A stretch of DNA of 64,000 nt, taken from assembly GCA_900473175.1 (NCBI GenBank), contig UCKM01000029.1:1-64000 (forward strand), written 5' to 3'. Shown piece after piece: positions 16,433-24,020 of this stretch (its first letter is position 1; the number at the start of each line of letters is the position of its first letter). Source of the DNA: Hyphomicrobiales bacterium. GTDB lineage: Bacteria; Pseudomonadota; Alphaproteobacteria; Rhizobiales; Rhizobiaceae. Under the pieces are notes generated by a model, which searched no databases, had not been told where the DNA came from, and saw only the letters and a program-made list of their open reading frames with translations. A program made the position numbers and the translations under genes.

Positions 16433-16453
16433 GTACGTATTGGAGCATCGATC

Positions 16454-18538
16454 GTGAACGCACCCGTCAAAGCACCAGAGGCATCGGCAAAGGAAGCGCT
16501 CGTTCTCTTCATGCCGTCGGGCAAGCGTGGCCGCTTTGCGGTTGGCACCCCAATTCTGGAAGCCGCTCGCACGCTTGGCGTCTATGTGGAAAGTGTTTGC
16601 GGCGGCCGCGGCATTTGTGGACGCTGTCAGGTCGAAGTGCAGGAAGGCCGCTTTGCCAAGCACGGGATCACCTCCTCCAACGACCACATTTCAGAATTTG
16701 GACCGAAGGAACAGCGCTATGCCGAAAAGCGCGACCTGAAGGAGGGCCGGCGCCTTTCCTGCTCCGCGACCATTCTCGGTGATCTGGTCGTCGACGTTCC
16801 GCAGGACGTTCAGGTCAACGCCCAGGTCGTCCGCAAGGACGCCGACACGCGTATCATCGAGCGCAACCCCGCCGTCCACATGTGCTATGTCGAAGTCGAA
16901 GAGCCCGACATGCACAAGCCTCTCGGCGATCTCGACCGCCTGAAGGCAGCGCTCGAGAAGGAATGGGGCGTTCGCAATCTCGAGGTCGACGCGCATATCC
17001 TGCCGAATGTGCAGAAAATCCTGCGCAAGGGCGAGTGGGGCGTCACCGCCGCCATCCATCACGATGAAGAGACCTCGCGGCCGACCATGATCGGCCTTTG
17101 GCCGGGGCTCAAGAACGAAGCCTATGGCATCGCCTGCGATATCGGCTCGACCACCATCGCCATGCATCTGTCATCATTGCTTTCGGTTCGTACAATCGCA
17201 TCGGCGGGAACATCCAATCCGCAAATTCGCTTCGGCGAAGATCTGATGAGCCGCGTCTCCTATGTCATGATGAACCCGGATGGCCGGCACGCCATGACCG
17301 CGGCTGTGCGCGAGGCGATCAATGCGCTGATCGACAAGGTCTGCGCTGAGGGCGGTGTTGCGCGCGAAGACATTCTCGATGCGGTCTTTGTCGGCAATCC
17401 GATCATGCACCACCTCTTCCTTGGCATCGATCCGACCGAACTTGGCGGCGCACCATTTGCCTTGGCGGTCTCCGGCGCGGTTCACCTCAAATCGTCCGAC
17501 ATCGGCCTGCCGATGAATCCTGGAACACGCATTTACATGCTGCCCTGCATCGCCGGCCATGTCGGGGCCGATGCCGCCGGCGCGACGCTGGCAGAAGGGC
17601 CGCACCGCCAGGACGAGATGATGCTTCTCGTCGATGTCGGCACCAATGCCGAAATCGTGCTTGGCAATCGGCAGCGCACCGTCGCCGCATCCTCGCCGAC
17701 CGGCCCGGCATTTGAAGGTGCGGAGATTTCTGGCGGTCAACGCGCTGCTCCAGGCGCGATCGAGCGCGTGCGCATCGATCCTGTCACGCTCGAACCGCGC
17801 TTTCGCGTCATCGGTACGGAACAATGGTCTGATGAACCCGGCTTTGCAGAGGCTGTCCAGGCCAGCGGCATCACCGGAATCTGTGGTTCCGCCATTATCG
17901 AAGTCATCGCGGAGATGTACCTTTCCGGAATCATTTCAGAGGATGGCGTCGTCGATGGCAGTCTCGGCGCAAAGTCGCCGCGCGTCATGGCGACCGGGCG
18001 AACGTTCTCCTATCTTCTGCACGAAGGTTCGCCGACGATCACCATTACCCAAAATGACGTGCGCGCGATCCAGCTGGCCAAGGCCGCGCTCTATGCCGGC
18101 GTCAAGCTCCTGATGGATAAGCTCGGTATCGATCACGTTGACCAGATCCGGTTTGCCGGCGCGTTCGGCTCGTTTATCGATCCCAAGTACGCGATGGTTC
18201 TCGGCCTCATCCCCGATTGCGATCTCGACAAGGTCAAGGCCGTGGGTAACGCTGCCGGCACCGGCGCCCGCATGGCGCTCCTCAACCGCAACTATCGCCG
18301 CGAAATCGAGGAAACGGTGACGCGCATCGAGAAGATCGAAACTGCACTGGAGCCGAAGTTCCAGGAACATTTCGTCTATGCCATGGCGATGCCGAACAAG
18401 ATCGACCCCTTCCCGAAACTGTCGCAGGCTGTGACCTTGCCCCCGCGCAAGAATGTCAGCGAGGATGGCGTTGCAGGCGACGCAACACCGCGGCGCCGTT
18501 CGCGCGAGGATCGCGCTGCCAGGCGCAACCGCGAATAA
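16454..18538 (+). CDS. RACo-type reductive activator of corrinoid proteins
   Basis: This 694-residue protein starts at GTG 16454, preceded by GGAG. Residues 15-105 are a plant-type 2Fe-2S ferredoxin domain with C49-x5-C55-x2-C58 and C103. The remainder is the DUF4445/ASKHA ATPase with phosphate-binding ACDIGSTTIAMH, DVGTNAEI and GxCGSA motifs. Such proteins reduce accidentally oxidised Co(II) corrinoid to Co(I) using ATP. The C-terminus (PRRRSREDRAARRNRE) is Arg-rich. It completes the operon of MTHFR and MeTr. A short insert after AMHL (about residues 240-255) is present compared with the family pattern I know. Confidence 0.92.
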   Translation: MNAPVKAPEASAKEALVLFMPSGKRGRFAVGTPILEAARTLGVYVESVCGGRGICGRCQVEVQEGRFAKHGITSSNDHISEFGPKEQRYAEKRDLKEGRRLSCSATILGDLVVDVPQDVQVNAQVVRKDADTRIIERNPAVHMCYVEVEEPDMHKPLGDLDRLKAALEKEWGVRNLEVDAHILPNVQKILRKGEWGVTAAIHHDEETSRPTMIGLWPGLKNEAYGIACDIGSTTIAMHLSSLLSVRTIASAGTSNPQIRFGEDLMSRVSYVMMNPDGRHAMTAAVREAINALIDKVCAEGGVAREDILDAVFVGNPIMHHLFLGIDPTELGGAPFALAVSGAVHLKSSDIGLPMNPGTRIYMLPCIAGHVGADAAGATLAEGPHRQDEMMLLVDVGTNAEIVLGNRQRTVAASSPTGPAFEGAEISGGQRAAPGAIERVRIDPVTLEPRFRVIGTEQWSDEPGFAEAVQASGITGICGSAIIEVIAEMYLSGIISEDGVVDGSLGAKSPRVMATGRTFSYLLHEGSPTITITQNDVRAIQLAKAALYAGVKLLMDKLGIDHVDQIRFAGAFGSFIDPKYAMVLGLIPDCDLDKVKAVGNAAGTGARMALLNRNYRREIEETVTRIEKIETALEPKFQEHFVYAMAMPNKIDPFPKLSQAVTLPPRKNVSEDGVAGDATPRRRSREDRAARRNRE

Positions 18539-18555
18539 CCATCTGCATAAAAGTT

Positions 18556-18832
18556 GTGCGTGGTTCGACAAGCTCACCATGAGGAAGGTGAGTGCCAAGC
18601 AAGGTCGTCGCAACGGTGAGTGCTGTGCAAGATCAGCTGCCGTTACAGATCTTGGCTACCTGCAACCCATCACCTCCCTCATGGTGAGCTTGTCGAACCA
18701 CGCACCACAACCGTGCAAGCAGCACTTTGTCCGCCAACAGTTCTCGGCTCCCTGCGGCCCATCACCTCCCTCATGGTGAGCTTGTCGAACCACGCATGGC
18801 AATCGTGCAAGCAGCACTTTGTCCGCCAAGGG
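18556..18832. repeat. Cluster of three REP-like repeats, two in tandem at 92-bp period
   Basis: The 342-bp gap between the RACo and ROK genes has no convincing gene. It holds a 30-35 bp element, consensus CACCTCCCTCATGGTGAGCTTGTCGAACCACGCA, at 18671-18704 and 18763-18796 as direct copies and at 18556-18590 inverted. The direct copies are followed by the same sequence, CGTGCAAGCAGCACTTTGTCCGCCAA, with small differences, so the repeat unit is about 92 bp. This resembles scattered rhizobial intergenic palindromes. Confidence 0.8.
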
Positions 18833-18881
18833 TTTTCCGCTATCACAGGTCGGACATGATTGATTCCGGATATGGTTTCTG

Positions 18882-19796
18882 ATGATAGCCTGCTTTGACA
18901 TCGGCGGATCGGCCATCAAGGGCGCGATTGCCTATTCGCCCGAAGATATAAGGCCGCTGCCAAAGGTACCGACCCCGCTCGACGACTTTGACGCCTTTGC
19001 ATCGGCAATCGCAACGATTGCTGCCGACGGCGGTGCCGACCCGAAAGGCCTCATTGCCATATCGATTGCAGGCGTGGTCGATTCCGACACAGGCAAGATC
19101 ACCTGCGCCAATATTCCTTGTGTGCACCAACGTACGCTCGTGGCCGATCTCAGTGAGAAGTTGCAAAGGCCGGTGCTCGTTGCCAATGATGCCGATTGTT
19201 TTGCGCTCTCCGAAGCTGTCGTCGGTGCGGGCCGTGGTCATCGCGTCGTCTTCGGCGTCATCCTTGGCACGGGCGTCGGCGGCGGTATCGTCATCAATGG
19301 CAAGATCCATGAGGGGGCTGGCGGCTTCGCAGGCGAGTGGGGCCACGGGCCGGTATCGGCGACGCTTGCCGGTAATCCGCCCGTGGCTATTCCCCGCTTT
19401 GCCTGCGGCTGCGGACAGGTTGGCTGCATCGATGCGGTGGGTGCGGCGCGCGGGATGGAACGGCTTCATGCCCATCTGCACGGCGTCAAATTGCCCAGCA
19501 CCGAGATCATCGCCGCATGGGATGCAGGCGATGCGGATGCCGAGCGCACCATCGACTGCTATATCGATATCGTCAGTGGCCCGCTCGCGATGACGATCAA
19601 TGTGGTCGGGGCTTCGATTGTGCCGGTCGGCGGTGGGCTTGCCAATTCCGTGCCGCTCATCCGGCGATTGGACGAAGCGGTCCGTGCCCGCATTTTGCGC
19701 AAGACCGACAAGCCATTGGTAGTGCCAGGCGAACTGAAGATTGAACCCGGCCTCATTGGCGCCGGTGTACTCGGATTGATGGAAACTGCCAAATGA
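18882..19796 (+). CDS. ROK-family sugar kinase (N-acetylglucosamine kinase-like)
   Basis: This 304-residue protein has the ROK ATP-binding start CFDIGGSAIKGA, the catalytic NDADC stretch, GTGVGGGIV, EWGH and the zinc-binding CGCGQVGCID. These mark a ROK hexose or N-acylhexosamine kinase. It phosphorylates a sugar with ATP in the cytosol; the sugar is not determined by the sequence. The following cutC overlaps it by 4 bp (ATGA), so the two are cotranscribed. Not linked to the methylamine genes by sequence. Confidence 0.88.
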   Translation: MIACFDIGGSAIKGAIAYSPEDIRPLPKVPTPLDDFDAFASAIATIAADGGADPKGLIAISIAGVVDSDTGKITCANIPCVHQRTLVADLSEKLQRPVLVANDADCFALSEAVVGAGRGHRVVFGVILGTGVGGGIVINGKIHEGAGGFAGEWGHGPVSATLAGNPPVAIPRFACGCGQVGCIDAVGAARGMERLHAHLHGVKLPSTEIIAAWDAGDADAERTIDCYIDIVSGPLAMTINVVGASIVPVGGGLANSVPLIRRLDEAVRARILRKTDKPLVVPGELKIEPGLIGAGVLGLMETAK

Positions 19797-20521
19797 GTGT
19801 TCTGCTTGAAATTTGCGTCGATAGCCCCGAGGGCCTCTCGGCTGCCATTACCGGGGGCGCCGACAGGGTTGAGCTCTGTTCGGCGCTGGAGCTTGGCGGA
19901 TTGACGCCGACGCCCGGCTTGATCGGGCAGGCTTCGGTTGCGCCGATCCCGATCTACGCCATGATCCGGCCGCGTCCGGGCAACTTCGTTTTTGGCGAAG
20001 CGGATATCGACGCAATGCTGCGCGAGATCGATGTCGTCCGCACCGCTGGACTGGCTGGCGTGGTCTTGGGCGCCAATCTTGCCGATGGAACGCTTGATCA
20101 CACCACCCTTGAGCGCCTCATGCGTCAGTGCCAGGGCCTTGGCGTTACACTGCACCGCGCCTTCGATCTCGTTCCGGACCTGAATGAAGCACTAGACCTG
20201 GCTATTGCGCTCGGCTTTGAGCGAATCTTGACCTCGGGGCGCGCGCTGACAGGCATGGAAGGCATCGATGACCTGGAAAGGACGTTCAAACGTGCGTCTG
20301 GCAGGATCACGATCATGCCTGGCTCGGGCGTCAATATCGGCAATGTCGACGCCCTGCTCGACCGCATTCCATTTACGGAAATCCACTCGTCGTGTTCCGT
20401 CGATGCGCCACTCGTCAGCGAAGCAGCAAGACGCCTCGGTTTCGAGACGCCTTTACAGAAGATGACGAGCGTGGAACGCGTCAGGGCATTGAAGGAATAT
20501 TGCCTGAACCGGCCGGCCTAA
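19793..20521 (+). CDS. cutC: CutC-family copper homeostasis protein
   Basis: This 242-residue TIM-barrel protein begins LLEICVDSPEGLSAAITGGADRVELC and has MIRPRPGNFVF and TSGRAL, as in CutC. Family members bind Cu(I) or act as lyase-like barrels; the true role is debated. The start overlaps the ROK gene stop (ATGA), and its 3' end overlaps the convergent LysR gene by 4 bp. Confidence 0.92.
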   Translation: MSVLLEICVDSPEGLSAAITGGADRVELCSALELGGLTPTPGLIGQASVAPIPIYAMIRPRPGNFVFGEADIDAMLREIDVVRTAGLAGVVLGANLADGTLDHTTLERLMRQCQGLGVTLHRAFDLVPDLNEALDLAIALGFERILTSGRALTGMEGIDDLERTFKRASGRITIMPGSGVNIGNVDALLDRIPFTEIHSSCSVDAPLVSEAARRLGFETPLQKMTSVERVRALKEYCLNRPA

Positions 20522-21420
20522 AGCCTGCCTGTCCTCTCGTAGCCTTCGAAATAGACCCGCAAATGCTGGGCCACGGCTTTGACATGGGCGCCGGCGTTCT
20601 TGGCGACGAGCATGCCGAGCTTGGATTCGCCGAGCGGCGGCAAGCCATGTTCGGCCCCGAGCTGAACCATGTTGTCGTCGAGCAGGAATTTCGAGAACGG
20701 TGCGACGGCAAGATCGGCGAGAATGGCGGCGCGTTGCCCCATCGTATGGGCACTCATATAGGCGACGCGATAGTCCCTGCCCGCGCGTTCAAGCGCGCTG
20801 ATCGCATTGGCGCGCCAGATGCATCCCTCTTCCCACATGGAAAGCGGCAGGGGGTTGCGCTCATGCGCGGTACCGCATTTCGCACCGGCCCAGATGATGT
20901 CTTCAGTCATGAGAATCTCGACCTCATCGACCTTGGCCAGTGTCTCGTTCACATTGACCAGCGTGACATCAAGGCGTTGCTCGTCCAGCCGTTTGCGCAG
21001 GCCGTTGCTCTGGTCGATGACGACATCGACCGTCACATCCGGATGCGTCTCTGAAAAACGTTTGAGGACGAAAGGCAGCACGCGTTCGCCGATATCGTCC
21101 GGTGCGCCGAGGCGCACGACGCCCGATACCGTCGGGGCGATGAATTTGGCAACCGTCTCGCGGTTGAGCGCCAGCATGCGCCTTGCATAGCCGAGAAGCA
21201 CCTCGCCGCTGGGCGTCAGTTTTACTGACCGCGCATCGCGCTCGAGCAGCACGTGGCCGAGGGTTTCTTCCAGCTTCTTGATCTGCATGGACACGGCCGA
21301 GGGCGTACGGAACACCGCATTGGCGGCGCTCGAAAAACTGCCCGTCTCCGCAATCATGGCGAAGGTGCGCAGAACATCGAGATCCAGGATCGGAATGGGA
21401 TGATGCATTGGTGCTGACAT
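20518..21420 (-). CDS. LysR-family transcriptional regulator
   Basis: This 300-residue protein has an N-terminal winged helix (LRTFAMIAETGSFSSAANAVFRTPSAVSMQIKKLEE region, residues ~15-50) and a substrate-binding-like effector domain. It is adjacent to cutC and ROK on the opposite strand and faces the small gene at 21560. The target and inducer are not evident. Confidence 0.88.
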   Translation of the reverse strand: MSAPMHHPIPILDLDVLRTFAMIAETGSFSSAANAVFRTPSAVSMQIKKLEETLGHVLLERDARSVKLTPSGEVLLGYARRMLALNRETVAKFIAPTVSGVVRLGAPDDIGERVLPFVLKRFSETHPDVTVDVVIDQSNGLRKRLDEQRLDVTLVNVNETLAKVDEVEILMTEDIIWAGAKCGTAHERNPLPLSMWEEGCIWRANAISALERAGRDYRVAYMSAHTMGQRAAILADLAVAPFSKFLLDDNMVQLGAEHGLPPLGESKLGMLVAKNAGAHVKAVAQHLRVYFEGYERTGRL

Positions 21421-21559
21421 CGCGTCATATCCTCCATCAATTTTTCTGAAACATAGTGTTCCGTAATTTCGTTTGATTGAACATCAACTTGCAGCGATAG
21501 TCAACATCATTGAAGCGAACCTGAGTGGATTTACTCCACTCGCCAAGAGGAGAAGGAAA

Positions 21560-21817
21560 ATGAGCACCTGTGACGAACTCTATCAAAGCCATCCGAGCTT
21601 AACCGAACGGATTGCGGCCGCCTTTGTCGATCATGCGAACCGCATCGTCCATAGAATCAACACTGCCCGCGAGATCTTTATCCGCGAGCGTCGCTTGCGC
21701 GAAACGGAAATGGCGCTCGAAGCGCTGCCCGATGACATTCGCTGCGATATCGGCTGGCCGGATCTCTATGAGCGACAGATCGAAGAGTGCAACAAACTCA
21801 AGCATTCGCGATATTAG
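21560..21817 (+). CDS. Small DUF1127-like protein
   Basis: An ATG at 21560 after AGGAGAAGG gives 85 residues. The C-terminal stretch ALPDDIRCDIGWPDLYE follows the DUF1127 pattern (L-x-x-L-x-D-x-x-L-x-D-I-G), small basic proteins that in alphaproteobacteria influence RNA or stress responses. The charged middle region (FIRERRLRETEM) is helical. A strong terminator follows. The full domain match is imperfect. Confidence 0.7.
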   Translation: MSTCDELYQSHPSLTERIAAAFVDHANRIVHRINTAREIFIRERRLRETEMALEALPDDIRCDIGWPDLYERQIEECNKLKHSRY

Positions 21818-21838
21818 ATCATGAGAAGAGCCTTGGGA

Positions 21839-21870
21839 GGGAGCAGATAACAACGTATCTGCTCCCTTTT
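21839..21870 (+). terminator. Rho-independent terminator after the DUF1127-like gene
   Basis: GGGAGCAGATA-acaacg-TATCTGCTCCC is an 11-bp perfect stem followed by TTTTATTATATTT. Confidence 0.92.
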
Positions 21871-22036
21871 ATTATATTTGATGCCTGCGCTTTTGCGACA
21901 CAGGGTCAGACCCTTCCATTTAGAATAATTCTATGGTTCTATCTGAAAAAAGCTCGAGAGACCACGCCCCGTGATTTGAAGCTGCTACTTCAGTTGCGAC
22001 ATGGCCTTGAAGCCAGTTACGGGAACCTAGAATCAT

Positions 22037-23035
22037 ATGGATCACGCCGGTCTCAACAAACGGTCATTCGTTTTTTTCCTTGTGCCGAATTTTTCAATGA
22101 TCGCGTTTGCGACGGCCATTGAGCCGCTGCGCATTGCCAATCGCATGCTTGGATATGAGGCTTATCGCTGGCGTCTCGCCTCGGTGGATGGAAAGCCAGT
22201 TACGGCATCCAATGGCGTGGAATGCGCGACCACCTCTTCACTGGAGGACGAACGCCGCTATCTGACCGGTGGCGAGCGGCCGTCCATGGTTTTCGTCTGT
22301 TCGGGTGTCCATGTGGAGAAATTCCAGAACAAGTCGGTTTTTGCCTGGCTGCGCGAGGAGTTCAACCGCGGCGTTGCCGTCGGCGGCCTGTGCACCGGCG
22401 CGCATATTCTGGCTGCGGCCGGGCTCCTTTCAGGCAAGCGCTGCGCCATCCACTGGGAAAACCTTCCCGGCTTTGCCGAATCCTTCCCCAAGGCCGATGT
22501 CTACGCCGACCTTTTTGAAGTCGATGGCAACATCTACACCTGCGCTGGTGGCACCGCGGCGCTCGACATGATGCTGAAACTGATCGGCGACGATTTTGGC
22601 GACAACATCGTCAACCGCGTCTGCGAACAGGCGCTGACGGATCGGGTCCGCAGCCCGCACGACCGCCAGCGTCTGCCGCTGCGCGCGCGTCTCGGCGTGC
22701 AGAACTCCAAGGTGCTTACCATCATCGAATTGATGGAGGCGCGCCTTTCGGAACCACTGTCGCTGATTGAAATTGCCGATCATGTCGGCCTGTCCCGCCG
22801 CCAGATCGAACGACTGTTCCGCCAGGAGATGGGCCGCTCCCCTGCCCGGTATTATCTGGAGATTCGGCTTGATCGCGCGCGCCACCTGCTTATCCAATCC
22901 TCCATGCCGATTGTGGAGGTGGCGGTTGCCTGCGGGTTTGTCTCGGCGTCGCATTTTTCCAAATGCTACCGCGAACTCTATGGCCGCTCGCCGCAGCAAG
23001 AGCGGGCTGATCGCAAGCAATTGATGGCGGCCTAG
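22037..23035 (+). CDS. GlxA-type AraC-family regulator (GbdR/ArgR-like)
   Basis: This 332-residue protein has an N-terminal DJ-1/PfpI-like domain (VFFLVPNFSMIAFATAIEPLRIANRM) and a C-terminal AraC DNA-binding domain with two helix-turn-helix units (SLIEIADHVGLSRRQIERLF, then IVEVAVACGFVSASHFSKCYR). This architecture is that of Pseudomonas GbdR, ArgR and CdhR, which sense glycine betaine/dimethylglycine, arginine or carnitine. It lies close to the second dimethylglycine dehydrogenase. Single TGTCGC half-sites (opposite strand) occur at 21895-21900 and 21996-22001. It is the best candidate regulator of the amine genes, inferred from family and position. Confidence 0.9.
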   Translation: MDHAGLNKRSFVFFLVPNFSMIAFATAIEPLRIANRMLGYEAYRWRLASVDGKPVTASNGVECATTSSLEDERRYLTGGERPSMVFVCSGVHVEKFQNKSVFAWLREEFNRGVAVGGLCTGAHILAAAGLLSGKRCAIHWENLPGFAESFPKADVYADLFEVDGNIYTCAGGTAALDMMLKLIGDDFGDNIVNRVCEQALTDRVRSPHDRQRLPLRARLGVQNSKVLTIIELMEARLSEPLSLIEIADHVGLSRRQIERLFRQEMGRSPARYYLEIRLDRARHLLIQSSMPIVEVAVACGFVSASHFSKCYRELYGRSPQQERADRKQLMAA

Positions 23036-23883
23036 CGCGACTCCCAATCCTGCATGCGCCGTTGCCATATCCGTTCTCCGGACAGGCAGTCATAGACGAG
23101 CTTGTCTTGCGCGAGCATGAGAGGCGCATGGACCGATCCGGTCCACGCGGCGTTCTGCGGTGCGGGCGTATCGCCCGCAAGCTCGAGAACGAGCTTGCGG
23201 CGAACCGCTTCGGGGAACTGATCCCACGAATTGACCGGGATCATGAACGCACCCGGTCCGCCGATAACGCAATTGCTGTAGTAGATATCGAGATCGGCGA
23301 CAGCCCAGTCCGAGTAGAAATCACCCCTCGTCATAAGGGGCAGGCCATTGACGGTAATGCCCTTGGCAACCGCCTGATCGCGCGCATCGGCGACAGGCCG
23401 GCCATTATTGTTGGCCCCATCGCCTGAAATGTCGATGACCTTTCTCATGCCCTTGTAGCCATTATTGTCGAACAGCGAACTGCCAAAATCGATGGCGCCG
23501 GATATGGATGTGCGGCTTTGCGTGGGCGGAATTGGCTGGTCCAGCGCATTCGCAAGCTTTTCCGAACTGTCGGCGCTATCCACCAGCGTCCACGGAATAA
23601 TGATCCGCTGCACCGTGGAACCCGCCCACTCGACATAGGTGATGGCGACGCGCCCATTGACGCCCTCGCGTATTGCTTCGATCACGTCCTTGCGCCGGAA
23701 GGCCGCAATGTAGCCTTCGCGCTGGATCTTTTGCTCAAACGGCTCCATGGACCGCGACGCGTCCACCGCGAGCACAAGTTCGACATCGACCGGAATATCA
23801 TCTGCGAGCGCATGTGTTGATGGACTGGCCAACAGAGCCGCCAGTGACAGAAAACTGCACAGAGCTTTCCTTCGCGATGACAT
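23032..23883 (-). CDS. DUF1194 von Willebrand factor A-type exported protein
   Basis: This 283-residue protein has a signal peptide (MSSRRKALCSFLSLAALLASPSTHALA) and a VWA-like domain with the MIDAS motif DASRSM (residues ~40-45). It matches DUF1194, periplasmic proteins of unknown role. The ATG at 23883 is preferred over an extension to 23991 because it places the signal peptide at the N-terminus. It overlaps the 3' end of the regulator gene by 4 bp in convergent orientation. Confidence 0.85.
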   Translation of the reverse strand: MSSRRKALCSFLSLAALLASPSTHALADDIPVDVELVLAVDASRSMEPFEQKIQREGYIAAFRRKDVIEAIREGVNGRVAITYVEWAGSTVQRIIIPWTLVDSADSSEKLANALDQPIPPTQSRTSISGAIDFGSSLFDNNGYKGMRKVIDISGDGANNNGRPVADARDQAVAKGITVNGLPLMTRGDFYSDWAVADLDIYYSNCVIGGPGAFMIPVNSWDQFPEAVRRKLVLELAGDTPAPQNAAWTGSVHAPLMLAQDKLVYDCLSGERIWQRRMQDWESR

Positions 23884-23967
23884 GCGCAAAGTGTAGCGCA
23901 AATCGCCAGAACGCAAAGCAACTTCCGGTGCATTCACATTCTGTTGAACAACCGTGGGTTCAAATGA

Positions 23968-23993
23968 GAATGGCGCCGATGCGGGCGCCATTC
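23968..23993 (-). terminator. Hairpin terminator after the second dehydrogenase
   Basis: GAATGGCGCC and GGCGCCATTC form a 10-bp stem with a 6-base loop between the DUF1194 gene start and the stop of the gene at 24021. On the minus strand it is followed by TCATTTGAACC, only weakly T-rich. Confidence 0.7.
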
Positions 23994-24020
23994 CTGAATT
24001 TCAGTGGTTTTATCAGGACC

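Noticed and set aside
18556-18832. CRISPR array
   Set aside because: Only three copies, one inverted, with degenerate units and no cas genes nearby; these are REP-like repeats.
21787-22122. 111-codon frame spanning the gap before the GlxA regulator
   Set aside because: It covers a terminator and runs into the regulator gene in another frame; no ribosome site.
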